A stretch of 21,053 nucleotides of DNA from a virus. The stretch covers positions 1-21,053 of IMG/VR virus record IMGVR_UViG_3300048834_000370; one strand, written 5' to 3'. Positions 13,503 to 20,986 of the stretch are shown here, piece after piece. The translations under genes were made by a program, and so were the position numbers. The notes beneath the pieces are model-generated. The model saw only the letters and a program-made list of their open reading frames with translations, had not been told where the DNA came from and did no database searches. Position 1 is the first letter of the stretch. Every line of letters begins with the position of its first letter.

Positions 13503-15239
13503 ATGGGACCGGCAATGATAGACGCCTTGCTCGATGTGCATGCCCGCATGCAGGAAGCCGGCCATGGCGGCAAGGGGGCTGTAATCGACAACGCCTGCCA
13601 GCGCCTGAACATGTCGAGGGCGACTCTTTGTCGCAAGTTAAAGGAGGTAGCAATGCGCCCCGCACGCAAGCGCCGCGCGGACGCGGGCAAGTGCTCGCTG
13701 CCGTTGAGCGAGGCCGAGGTCATCAGCGCGGTGTGGATGGAAGGCTACCGCGCGAACGACAAGAAGATCATGAGCATGGACCTGGTACTCAGGATCGTGC
13801 GGGCCGATGGTCGGGCTCGCGCCGAAGCGGTGGATGCGGATGGCGTGCTTCGCCCTCTGTCCGCCTCGGCCGTGGCGCGTGCCTTGCGGCACTACCGGCT
13901 GCACCCTGAGCAACTGCGCCGGGCCACCCCTGCCGTGCCGATGGGCTCGGACCACCCGAACGACGTGTGGCAGATCGACGCCTCGATCAGCACATTGTTT
14001 TATGTGCCCGACGGGGGCGTGGCCGACATGAGTCCGGCCGAGTTCTACAAGAACAAGCCCGGCAACTTCGAGAAAATCAAGCGCCAGCGGCTGACCCGCT
14101 GGGTCATCACCGACCACTGCTCGGGGGCTATCTTCGTGCACTACACCGCCGGGGGCGAGAGCATCGCGAGCATGGCCGAGGCGCTGCTGGCAGCGATGGC
14201 CGAGCGCCCTGGGCACCAGATGTATGGCGCCCCCTTCAAGTTGATGATGGACCCCGGCGTAGGCGTCACAAGTGCGTTCCGCAATCTGCTGCGCTGCCTG
14301 ATGATCGAGGCGGTCATCAATGCCGTGGGCAATCCGCGCGCCAAGGGGCAGGTCGAAGGGGCGCACAACATTGTCGAGTGTGACTTCGAGAGCGGCTTCA
14401 AGCTCACCCATGTCCCCGACATTGCCTGGATCAACGCCCAGGCCGCGCGCTGGATGCGTTGGTACAACAGCACCCGCATACATTCGCGTACCGGCGTGAC
14501 GCGCTGGGCGAAGTGGATGGAGATCACGTCCCAGCAATTGCGCCTGGTCGACGTGGGCATTGCCCGCCAACTGCTGACCAAGGAGCCGGTCGCCCGCCCG
14601 GTGAATAAGTACCTGCAGGTGCAGTTCGACGGCGCGCTGTGGTCGGTGAAGGCCGTGCCCAACGTGATGATGGGCGAGAAACTGTCCGTCACGTGGAACC
14701 CGCTGCGCCCGAACGCGGCCTTCGTGCTCGACCGTGATGTCGACGGCACCGACGTCCTGATCGAGATTCCAAAAGTCGAGTATGACGAACACGGGTTCGT
14801 GCAGGGTGCGGCGCGAATCGGCCAGGGATACAAGGCTCAGCCGGACACTGTGCTGGAGCGCAACCGCAAGGCTATCGAGCAACTCGCCACCGGGACCGAC
14901 AGTGAGGATGCCGCCCGCGCCGCGCGCAAGGCCAAGGCGATCGCGTTCGCGGGGTCCATCGACCCGTACAAACACCTTGATGACGTACCCGATGTGATCG
15001 CGCTGCCGCGCCGTGGCACGTCGCTCGAACCCACGGTGAGCACGGCCAGCGCCATACCGGAGCGCATCTACAGCCACTTCGAGGCCGCTACCGACCTGCT
15101 GCGTCGCGGCCTGCAGCTCACCGCCGAGCATCACACGCAGATCGCCGCCTGGCATCCGGACGGCGTACCCGAATCCGAGCTTGATCAACTGCAACACCGT
15201 CTCACCGTCCGCGCCGGATTGCGCGTGGTCGGTGAATAA
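13503..15239 (+). CDS. MuA-type DDE transposase
   Basis: This 578-aa transposase should bind the phage ends and catalyse strand transfer for integration and replicative transposition. A short N-terminal HTH-like part (residues 20-50, NMSRATLCRKLKEV) precedes further DNA-binding helices. The RNase-H-like core has likely catalytic residues D159 (VWQIDAS), D250 (LMMDPGVG) and E285 (KGQVEGAH), with the usual 35-residue spacing between the last two. RWYNSTRIHSRTGVTR follows, then a beta-barrel-like domain and a C-terminal region that could contact MuB. It is shorter than MuA (663 aa), in line with BcepMu-type enzymes. Start ATG at 13503, with another in-frame ATG at 13515. MuB follows after 13 bp. 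Confidence 0.94.
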   Translation: MGPAMIDALLDVHARMQEAGHGGKGAVIDNACQRLNMSRATLCRKLKEVAMRPARKRRADAGKCSLPLSEAEVISAVWMEGYRANDKKIMSMDLVLRIVRADGRARAEAVDADGVLRPLSASAVARALRHYRLHPEQLRRATPAVPMGSDHPNDVWQIDASISTLFYVPDGGVADMSPAEFYKNKPGNFEKIKRQRLTRWVITDHCSGAIFVHYTAGGESIASMAEALLAAMAERPGHQMYGAPFKLMMDPGVGVTSAFRNLLRCLMIEAVINAVGNPRAKGQVEGAHNIVECDFESGFKLTHVPDIAWINAQAARWMRWYNSTRIHSRTGVTRWAKWMEITSQQLRLVDVGIARQLLTKEPVARPVNKYLQVQFDGALWSVKAVPNVMMGEKLSVTWNPLRPNAAFVLDRDVDGTDVLIEIPKVEYDEHGFVQGAARIGQGYKAQPDTVLERNRKAIEQLATGTDSEDAARAARKAKAIAFAGSIDPYKHLDDVPDVIALPRRGTSLEPTVSTASAIPERIYSHFEAATDLLRRGLQLTAEHHTQIAAWHPDGVPESELDQLQHRLTVRAGLRVVGE

Positions 15240-15252
15240 CCCGAGGGGGAAT

Positions 15253-16443
15253 ATGCGACTGAAACTGAAACGGCTGCTGACCGTGATCGGCAGCAACCAA
15301 TCTGATCTGGCCCGCGCGGTATCTGTGAGCCCGGCGACGATTGCGCAACTGGCCAATCACGGCATTTGGCCCCGGAGAAATCCCCCGACCGGGGTGCTGC
15401 GCAGGGGGGTGATCGCGCATTTGCGCGCGCACGGCGCAACGGCCGAGCAGGTCGAATCTGCATTTGAGGAGTGGCCTGTGACGCGCAGCAACGCGCCCCA
15501 GGCCGATGACCCAACCACCGAGCAAGATGATGAGGACGAACACATGCTACTACGAAACGAGACGCTGACACATGACGCACGAGAGCACTTCAGCTTGCCG
15601 CGCTCGCCCTTTGTCGATGACATCGCGACGATCGCCGATGTGTTCGTGTCAGCGAGCACCCGGCGCGCTCGCGCGGCCCTGATGGATGCCGCGCTCAACC
15701 AGGGCTTTGTCGCGCTGGTGGGTGAGTCGGGCAGCGGCAAGACCACCCTGCGTGAAGAGCTGGAGGAACGCATCCGCCTTGAGTCGCGTCCGGTCACCAT
15801 CATCAAGCCCTACGTGATGGAGATGGAAAGCTCGGACGCGCGCGGCCAGTACATGAAAAGCTCGCAGATCGCCGAGGCCATCGTGCACACGCTGGCGCCG
15901 GGCGAGTCGGTACGGCAAAGCACGCAAGAACGCGCCCGCCAAGTGCACGAGCTGCTCACCAATAGCCAACGGGCAGGCTACGCCAACCTGCTGGTGGTCG
16001 AGGAGGCGCATCGCATGCCCAAGACCACGCTGCGCCACCTGAAAGGGTTCATGGAAATGAAGGCGGGGTTGCAGCGCCTGCTGGGTGTGGTGCTGATCGG
16101 CCAGCCGGAGCTGGACGCGACCCTGAGCGACAAGCTCGCCGACGTACGCGAGATCGTGCAGCGCTGCGAGCGGCGCGAAATGCTGCCGCTCGACGAAGAC
16201 TTGCCGGCGTACATACAACACAAGTTCGACCGTGTTGGCGTGCGCGCGGGCGATGTCTTTGCCGATGACGCGTTTGATGCCATCCGTAGTCGCCTGGTGC
16301 GCATCCCGCGCGGCGGCACCATGGCCGAGGCGCGCAGCATCTGCTACCCGCTGGTGGTCAACAACCTGGTGGTGCGCGCGCTCAACGCGGCGGCGGCGGT
16401 GCGGTTCCCCAAGGTCGATGCTCAAGTGATCAAGGGGTGCTGA
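15253..16443 (+). CDS. MuB-type AAA+ ATPase, target-site selector
   Basis: This 396-aa ATPase binds target DNA and activates the transposase. An N-terminal HTH (residues 1-60, SNQSDLARAVSVSPATIAQL) matches the known MuB design. An acidic linker leads to the AAA+ core: Walker A GESGSGKT at 157-164 and Walker B LLVVEEAH at 246-253. Further features are a VVLIGQPELDATL sensor region and arginines in VQRCERREM. A GAGGGGGA ribosome binding site precedes the ATG at 15253; the open frame upstream overlaps the transposase. It is longer than MuB (312 aa), through the linker and the C-terminal part. Together with the transposase it forms the transposition machine. Confidence 0.93.
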   Translation: MRLKLKRLLTVIGSNQSDLARAVSVSPATIAQLANHGIWPRRNPPTGVLRRGVIAHLRAHGATAEQVESAFEEWPVTRSNAPQADDPTTEQDDEDEHMLLRNETLTHDAREHFSLPRSPFVDDIATIADVFVSASTRRARAALMDAALNQGFVALVGESGSGKTTLREELEERIRLESRPVTIIKPYVMEMESSDARGQYMKSSQIAEAIVHTLAPGESVRQSTQERARQVHELLTNSQRAGYANLLVVEEAHRMPKTTLRHLKGFMEMKAGLQRLLGVVLIGQPELDATLSDKLADVREIVQRCERREMLPLDEDLPAYIQHKFDRVGVRAGDVFADDAFDAIRSRLVRIPRGGTMAEARSICYPLVVNNLVVRALNAAAAVRFPKVDAQVIKGC

Positions 16444-16444
16444 C

Positions 16445-16825
16445 ATGATATTCGGACCTCACGCCACGCCACTGCGCCTGATCCACTCGCATGATCACGA
16501 CCGTGCCTGGTCGGGCGGCAACCCCGCCGACGCCACGCCGCCACGAGTGCTTTGCCGCACGCTGATCCAGCGTCTGGCAGTGCTCAACAACGCGGTGCGC
16601 GAACTGCGCGCCATGGGGCTGGCGATCGAATCGCAATCGATTGGGAACGCGATCCTCTCCGGCGGCCCGCCGCTGGTGCGCATCCGCCGCGATCCGGCCG
16701 TGAGCATCGCGCGGCTGCTCGACGCCGCCGGGCCGCGCGTGTTCGTGCGGATCGGCAATCCGCCCGTGACGATTGCGCACTGTTTGCTCCGAGGCGTGAT
16801 GGTCGCCTGGGAGGAACGGACATGA
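16445..16825 (+). CDS. Hypothetical early protein (126 aa)
   Basis: This protein has no family I recognise. A helix (PRVLCRTLIQRLAVLNNAVR) is followed by RELRAMGLAIESQSIGN and a beta-rich segment with GGPPLVRIRR. Near the C-terminus are RVFVRIGNPP and VTIAHCLLRGVMVAWEE. It starts 2 bp after the MuB stop and ends overlapping the next ATG (ATGA). Its constant place after MuB in an uninterrupted operon supports expression. It is probably cytoplasmic, as no signal or membrane segment is present. Confidence 0.65.
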   Translation: MIFGPHATPLRLIHSHDHDRAWSGGNPADATPPRVLCRTLIQRLAVLNNAVRELRAMGLAIESQSIGNAILSGGPPLVRIRRDPAVSIARLLDAAGPRVFVRIGNPPVTIAHCLLRGVMVAWEERT

Positions 16826-17184
16826 TCCCGATCGCCGATCAGATCCGCGCGCTGGCTAACGATGCGGCGATGGCCGCCGCGTTGCGCGCGGCGCGGGCAC
16901 CACGTCGACCTGGGCCGACAACGCAACTGCTGGCACAGCATCTGCGCATCTGGCTCACCGCGCTGGCGTCGAGCAAAACCTGCTGCTCGGTGGATCTCGA
17001 AGAGCAAGCCACCGGCAGTCACGACATGCTGGCCCGCGCCGCACGTGTCGCGCTGCGCTGCGGCTGGATGCAGCACGCGACCACTGGCCCGCGCGGCCGG
17101 CGCTACTACCGCATCACCGATGCCGGCCGCGCAGTGCTCGCCCAAGGCGAATTCACCATATCCGAAGGAGTATCCAGAACATGA
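16822..17184 (+). CDS. Small winged-helix-like early protein (120 aa)
   Basis: The C-terminal half looks like a winged helix: CCSVDLEEQATGSHDMLARA then ARVALRCGWMQHATTGPRGR with RYYRITDAGRAVLAQ at the end. The last element is a common wing in PadR/MarR-like regulators. The N-terminal 40 residues are Ala/Arg-rich. The start overlaps the previous stop (ATGA) with GAGGA nine bases upstream, and the end overlaps the DUF3164 start. DNA binding is likely; the target is unknown. Confidence 0.65.
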   Translation: MIPIADQIRALANDAAMAAALRAARAPRRPGPTTQLLAQHLRIWLTALASSKTCCSVDLEEQATGSHDMLARAARVALRCGWMQHATTGPRGRRYYRITDAGRAVLAQGEFTISEGVSRT

Positions 17185-17810
17185 ACGCACCCACCACCGC
17201 CCCGGCCGTGCCCGAGGGCTACATGCGCAACGCCACCGGGCATCTGGTGCCGATCGAACAGGTGCGCGAGCAGGATCTGCTGCGCGACCAGACCGCGCGC
17301 GAGCTGGCCGAAGCGGCGATCGCATTGAACGAGGCACTCAGGAGCTTCAAGCAGAAGGCGCTCGGGGACATCGCCGACCTGGTGCAGATCGCAGGCGAGC
17401 GCTACGACGTACAGCTCGGCGGCAAGAAGGGCAACGTTTCCATCACCACCTATGACGGTGCCTTCAAGGTCACCCGCCAGGTCGCGGAACGCCTCGCCTT
17501 TACCGAAGAACTGGAAGCGGCCAAGGCGTTGATCAACGCGTGCATCGACCGCTGGAGCCAGGGTGCGAACCCGCACATCCGCGTGCTGGTCGACCGCGCC
17601 TTCCGCACCGACAGCAAGGGCCAGATCAAGACTGCGGCGGTGCTGGAGCTGCTGCGCATGGAGATCGACGACGACGAATGGCAGCGCGCCATGGACGCCA
17701 TCCGCGACAGCATCCACACCACCGGCACTGCAACTTACGTGCGCGTGTACCAGCGCGTCGGGGATTCGGATCAGTACCAGGCGATTCCCCTCGACTTGGC
17801 GGCGGTGTGA
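17181..17810 (+). CDS. DUF3164 family protein
   Basis: This 209-aa protein matches DUF3164, found in the early region of Mu-like phages. Typical blocks are PEGYMRNATGHLVPIEQVRE at the start and ALRSFKQKALGDIADLVQIA in the middle. GGKKGNVSITTYDGAFKVTRQ follows in part, then the sequence INACIDRWSQGANPHIRVLV and RTDSKGQIKTAAVLELLRME. It ends with a Trp-containing acidic helix and a beta hairpin. The biochemical role of the family is not known to me. It starts at ATG 17181, overlapping the previous stop, with AAGGAG ten bases upstream. Confidence 0.88.
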   Translation: MNAPTTAPAVPEGYMRNATGHLVPIEQVREQDLLRDQTARELAEAAIALNEALRSFKQKALGDIADLVQIAGERYDVQLGGKKGNVSITTYDGAFKVTRQVAERLAFTEELEAAKALINACIDRWSQGANPHIRVLVDRAFRTDSKGQIKTAAVLELLRMEIDDDEWQRAMDAIRDSIHTTGTATYVRVYQRVGDSDQYQAIPLDLAAV

Positions 17811-17812
17811 TC

Positions 17813-18004
17813 ATGGACAACCCGTTCAAGGCCAAGAATTACGACGGCAGGCAGACTTACTGGATAACCGCCGTCGACCGCATCGCGCGAGTCAGGGAGT
17901 TCGACCAGGCGCAATGCGAAGCGGCGCTGCGGCTCGATGATCTGCAGAGAACCGTGGAGCGCGCTGTCAGGGTGCGACTTCGCGCCTTGCAGGCAGGAGG
18001 CTGA
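17813..18004 (+). CDS. 63-aa early protein
   Basis: A short basic protein starting MDNPFKAKNYDGRQTYWITA, followed by a single long helix to the end (EAALRLDDLQRTVERAVRVR). It begins 2 bp after the DUF3164 stop and ends 4 bp before the gemA start, within the same operon. No family is recognised and no membrane segment is seen. Tight packing between two well-supported genes is the main evidence. Confidence 0.6.
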   Translation: MDNPFKAKNYDGRQTYWITAVDRIARVREFDQAQCEAALRLDDLQRTVERAVRVRLRALQAGG

Positions 18005-18008
18005 CATC

Positions 18009-18446
18009 GTGATCTCCGCGCCCCTCGCCGCCGCGCGCGCCGCCCAGCACGCGCAACTGATCCGGCGTGTGCATGCGGCCAAGACGTGGCTCAAGCTCGA
18101 CGACGACACCTACCGGTCTACGCTCGCGCGGTTCGCGGCTGGCAAGACCAGCAGCAAGGCGTGCAGCGTGGCCGAGTTGCAGGCGGTCATCGAGCACTTC
18201 CACGCCGCAGGCTGGCCACGCCCCGGCAAAGAACCGTACAAGCCGCTTTCATCCCGTCAAAAGAAAATGTGGGCACTGTGGCAGACGCTCGCCAATCAGG
18301 GCAAGGTGCGCAACCGCACGATGCGCGGGCTGCTCGCGTGGATCGAACACCAGACAGACAACCACGTGCAGCGCCTGGAATGGCTCACGCCCGCGCAGGA
18401 GCACACGCTGATCGAGTCGCTCAAGAAGTGGAGTGAGCGCACGTGA
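18009..18446 (+). CDS. gemA: GemA-like regulatory protein (DUF1018, Mu gp16)
   Basis: This 145-aa protein matches the DUF1018/GemA family. Its hallmarks are RVHAAKTWLKLDDDTYRSTL near the N-terminus and SSRQKKMWALWQTLANQGKV in the middle. Next come WIEHQTDNHVQRLEWLTPAQ and a final helix. In Mu, GemA modulates host gene expression, reportedly through gyrase-dependent supercoiling; its mechanism here is untested. The start is GTG at 18009 with AGGAGG at 17994-17999 eight bases upstream. It overlaps the mor gene by GTGA, as Mu-like phages usually place these two together. Confidence 0.88.
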   Translation: MISAPLAAARAAQHAQLIRRVHAAKTWLKLDDDTYRSTLARFAAGKTSSKACSVAELQAVIEHFHAAGWPRPGKEPYKPLSSRQKKMWALWQTLANQGKVRNRTMRGLLAWIEHQTDNHVQRLEWLTPAQEHTLIESLKKWSERT

Positions 18447-18874
18447 GCCGGCTGGCCGATACCCCACTGGCCGTGCTGGCGCCGCTTGCGGAGCTGCTGG
18501 ATCCGGCGTACCCGGCCGAGTGGCGCGACATCGCCACGGGGTTGTTCGTGCAGATGCGCGAATCCCGCGACCTGGTGCACCTCGCTCCGGACCGGCTCGC
18601 CCAGCTCGCGCTGCGCCTCACCGAAGGGCTACGCGCCGAGTTTGGCGGCAGCCAGCAGTACCTGTCGAAAGGCGAGCGCTACAACCAGCAAGTGCGCGAC
18701 CGCGCCATCTACGCCGAGGCCAACGGCCGCAACATCGACGAGCTGGCCCACAAGTACGGACTCACTCCGAGACAGGTCTACAACATCATCGCTGCTCAGT
18801 CCGATGCGCGGCAGGGAAAACTACCGTTCATGGTGCCGCCCGAGGATGAAACCACCGATGACGACGACGATTGA
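18443..18874 (+). CDS. mor: Mor-family transcription activator of late genes
   Basis: This 143-aa protein belongs to the Mor/C family. Residues 1-60 contain the dimerisation part (LLDPAYPAEWRDIATGLFVQ). A central helical region with GGSQQYLSKGERYNQQVRDR precedes the C-terminal HTH (NIDELAHKYGLTPRQVYNII, about 96-115), and an acidic tail of aspartates ends the protein. In Mu, Mor dimers bind a dyad upstream of the middle promoter and recruit RNA polymerase; no separate C gene is seen in this window. It starts with GTG overlapping gemA. It closes the early operon and is followed by a terminator-like repeat. Confidence 0.88.
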   Translation: MSRLADTPLAVLAPLAELLDPAYPAEWRDIATGLFVQMRESRDLVHLAPDRLAQLALRLTEGLRAEFGGSQQYLSKGERYNQQVRDRAIYAEANGRNIDELAHKYGLTPRQVYNIIAAQSDARQGKLPFMVPPEDETTDDDDD

Positions 18875-18881
18875 AAATCCG

Positions 18882-18953
18882 GCCCGTGGCGCCCATCGAC
18901 CCCCTTTGCTGCGCCCGATACCCCAGCGCGGTACCGAAAAACGCGCCACGGGC
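18882..18953 (+). terminator. Long inverted repeat with T-run after mor
   Basis: GCCCGTGGCGC at 18882-18892 pairs perfectly with GCGCCACGGGC at 18943-18953, followed by TTTTATAAAA. The 11-bp GC-rich stem and T-run fit a Rho-independent terminator ending the early operon. The 50-nt loop is unusually long, so a role in the phage end or another structure remains possible. Confidence 0.5.
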
Positions 18954-19113
18954 TTTTATAAAACCGAATCGGGGCGTTGTGATGTGCCACATGCGAGCGT
19001 AGGGCGTGGCGGCTGTCGACGGCGTCAACCGTCATGCCGAATATCGACCTCGAAACGGCTGCACTGAGGGGTTAGCCGGCCCCTGAAAACCGGCACAACA
19101 GGAGAAACACCGC

Positions 19114-19241
19114 ATGAACGAAGAAGCGATTGAGCAAGAGATTCAAGACAAGGGCTTGGCCGCAAGATCGCCCGCGGCAACGCTCGCGACAAGATTTGGG
19201 CGCTCGAAGGCTACGCCCTGCGCGAACGGCTCGCGGGCTGA
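19114..19241 (+). pseudogene. Internally deleted Gp49-family phage gene
   Basis: AGGAG and an ATG at 19114 begin MNEEAIEQEIQDKGL, the usual N-terminus of the phage Gp49 family. Directly after it, in another frame, lies LGRKIARGNARDKIWALEGY followed by ALRERLAG and TGA at 19241, which resembles the family C-terminus. The roughly 80 residues between are missing and the join is out of frame, so a full product cannot be made. The initial frame alone would give a meaningless 59-aa peptide ending at 19293. Family recognition is from memory of the motif. The surrounding 18875-19387 holds no intact gene, only this remnant, the repeat after mor and two hairpins. Confidence 0.6.
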
Positions 19242-19248
19242 TGCGGCT

Positions 19249-19298
19249 GCCGGCATGAAGACGCGAGAACTCATGCCGGCTAACGCCGCGTAGCGGCG
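19249..19298. repeat. Two adjacent GC-rich hairpins
   Basis: GCCGGCATGA (19249-19258) and TCATGCCGGC (19271-19280) form a perfect 10-bp stem with a 12-nt loop. Immediately after, CGCCGC-GTA-GCGGCG (19284-19298) forms a perfect 6-bp stem. No T-run follows, so simple termination is unlikely. They lie in the gap between the Gp49 remnant and the DHH gene. Confidence 0.7.
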
Positions 19299-19387
19299 GT
19301 CAACGCAAAAGTCAGCGGCGCCGGAACGGCGTCCGCTGGACTGCCGGGTTGTGCGGCAAATGGCGCCAACAACGAAAGGACAGAAAA

Positions 19388-20200
19388 ATGAGCATGTGCA
19401 TCTACCACGGCAACTGTGCCGATGGCTTCGGAGCCGCCTGGGTTGTTCGCAAGGCGATGGGAGACATTGAATTCCACCCTGGCAAGTACCAAGAGCCGCC
19501 GCCCGACGTGACGGGCAAGGACGTGGTGATGGTGGATTTCAGCTACAAGCGCCCGGTGCTGATTGAGATGGCCGAGAAGGCCAACAGCATCTTGGTTTTA
19601 GACCACCACAAGACTGCAGCGGAAGACCTGCTTGATCTTCCAGCGAACGTGACAGCCAAGTTCGACATGGCGCACAGCGGCGCGATGCTGACATGGGAAC
19701 ATTTCTTCCCCGGCCAGGAACCGCCGCCGCTTCTGCTGCACATCGAGGACCGCGACCTGTGGCGCTTCGCGCTCCAGAACACGCGCCAGATTCAGGCGAA
19801 CGTCTTTTCCTTCCCATACGACTTCCAAGTGTGGGACACGCTCATGGCGGCGGCGCCGGCAGCACTGGCGGCCGAAGGCGAAGCGATCGAGCGCAAGCAC
19901 TTCAAGGACATTAGCGAACTGCTCGGCGTGACCACGCGGGAAATGGTGATCGGTGGGCACCGCGTGCCGGTGGCAAACCTGCCCTACACGATGAGCAGCG
20001 ACGCCGGGCACGAAATGGCCAAGGGGCGCCCGTTCGCCGCCTGCTATTGGGACACGCCGAATGGCCGGGTTTTCAGCCTGCGATCGAACGACGAAGGCGT
20101 CGATGTCTCCGAGGTGGCGAAACAGTACGGGGGCGGCGGGCATCGCAACGCGAGCGGCTTTACGGTGAGCTTCGCAGCGGCGACGGCGTTCGAGGTTTGA
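19388..20200 (+). CDS. DHH-family phosphoesterase of phage type
   Basis: This 270-aa protein has the fold of DHH/DHHA1 phosphoesterases, which hydrolyse phosphodiester bonds in small nucleotides or single-stranded nucleic acid using Mn2+. Visible motifs are YHGNCADGFGAAW (residues 6-18) with D12, VVMVDFSYK with D50, LVLDHHKTA with the D72-H73-H74 signature and HIEDRDLWRF (D121, D123). Near the C-terminus is the DHHA1 glycine motif GGGGHRNASGF (248-258). All key residues are present, so it should be active. AAAGGA lies upstream of the ATG at 19388. Such genes are frequent in phages beside methyltransferases. The natural substrate is unknown; a nucleotide-signal hydrolase with an anti-defence role is speculation. 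Confidence 0.85.
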   Translation: MSMCIYHGNCADGFGAAWVVRKAMGDIEFHPGKYQEPPPDVTGKDVVMVDFSYKRPVLIEMAEKANSILVLDHHKTAAEDLLDLPANVTAKFDMAHSGAMLTWEHFFPGQEPPPLLLHIEDRDLWRFALQNTRQIQANVFSFPYDFQVWDTLMAAAPAALAAEGEAIERKHFKDISELLGVTTREMVIGGHRVPVANLPYTMSSDAGHEMAKGRPFAACYWDTPNGRVFSLRSNDEGVDVSEVAKQYGGGGHRNASGFTVSFAAATAFEV

Positions 20201-20278
20201 CGCACAACGCTCCGCATGAGGGGCCGGGCGCGGCATCATCGCGCACGGTCCCACTCGATGCGGTTGTTGGGGGACGCG

Positions 20279-20986
20279 ATGCGAAGTGACACCGTTGGAA
20301 CTTGCACTCTTTACCTGGCCGACTACCGGCAAGTGCTGCCGCTGCTGCAGGGAGTGACCGCTGTGGTGGCAGACCCACCCTACGGCAACGACTACCGGCA
20401 AAAGCGAAGCCGAGACAAGCTGGTGAGGCCGGACACGACACACGCGGCAATTGTGGGCAACGCGGAACCGTTTGACCCGCGCCCGCTGCTGCAGCTTGCG
20501 CCGACCGTGATTTTGTGGGGCGCGAACTATTACGCCGACAAACTGCCTGCAAATGGGAAGTGGTTGGTATGGGACAAGCGCGAGAACACCACGCCCGACG
20601 ATGGCGCGGATGTTGAGATGGCCTGGACGAACTTGCGCGGGGTGCCGAGGATGCACCGGCAATTGTGGCGCGGGATTTGCCGTCGAGGCGAAGAGAACGT
20701 GAGCAAGGGGGCGAAGAAACTGCACCCGAACCAGAAGCCTGCAGCGTTGATGGATTGGTGCCTCGATCAGGCAAAAGTCGGCGCTGGCGACACGGTGCTT
20801 GACACGCACATGGGGAGCGGCACAACCGGCCTTGTGTGCCTGCGGCGCGGGGTGCGGTTCATCGGGTGCGAGATTGACCCGGTGCATTATCAGACGGCGG
20901 TGGATCGGCTCAAGGCCGAGTCCCCCAACGCTAGGTTGAGCGGACCGCAACGGCCCGCACAGGAGGTGGAAGATGGGACAAAGTAG
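20279..20986 (+). CDS. DNA methyltransferase (N4-cytosine/N6-adenine), beta-type order
   Basis: This 235-aa enzyme transfers a methyl group from AdoMet to an exocyclic amino group in DNA. The catalytic motif IV DPPYG is at residues 32-36, near the N-terminus. HPNQKP is at 149-154 and the AdoMet motif I DTHMGSGTTGL at 175-185, followed by RFIGCEIDPVHY. This order is that of beta-class enzymes. The target-recognition part is very short, as in compact phage methyltransferases. No restriction enzyme gene is adjacent, so it is probably an orphan that protects phage DNA or regulates. The ATG at 20279 with GGGGGA upstream is chosen; an ATG at 20258 would add seven residues. The stop overlaps the next gene by 14 bp. 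Confidence 0.88.
   Translation: MRSDTVGTCTLYLADYRQVLPLLQGVTAVVADPPYGNDYRQKRSRDKLVRPDTTHAAIVGNAEPFDPRPLLQLAPTVILWGANYYADKLPANGKWLVWDKRENTTPDDGADVEMAWTNLRGVPRMHRQLWRGICRRGEENVSKGAKKLHPNQKPAALMDWCLDQAKVGAGDTVLDTHMGSGTTGLVCLRRGVRFIGCEIDPVHYQTAVDRLKAESPNARLSGPQRPAQEVEDGTK

Larger units (their letters stand above)
1..18953. mobile_element. Mu-like (BcepMu-type) prophage, incomplete at the left edge
   Basis: A continuous set of Mu-family genes covers this stretch. A leftward late arm carries lysis, packaging and head genes, and a rightward early arm carries repressor-controlled transposition and activator genes. The two diverge at about 10.8 kb. Recognised families are gpG, gpF, DUF935 portal, terminase, DUF3486, DUF2730, Rz/Rz1, lytic transglycosylase, MuA, MuB, DUF3164, GemA and Mor. 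Tail genes would lie beyond the left edge. The right limit is drawn at the terminator-like repeat after mor; this is inference, because no 5-bp target duplication or transposase-binding end repeats could be identified by eye. All module genes seen here appear intact, so the element could be functional. Confidence 0.9.

Noticed and set aside
13638-15356. Minus-strand open frame of 572 codons
   Set aside because: It lies antisense to the transposase, whose catalytic motifs are clear, and its translation is His/Gly/Arg-rich with no family pattern. It is a by-product of GC-rich codon use.
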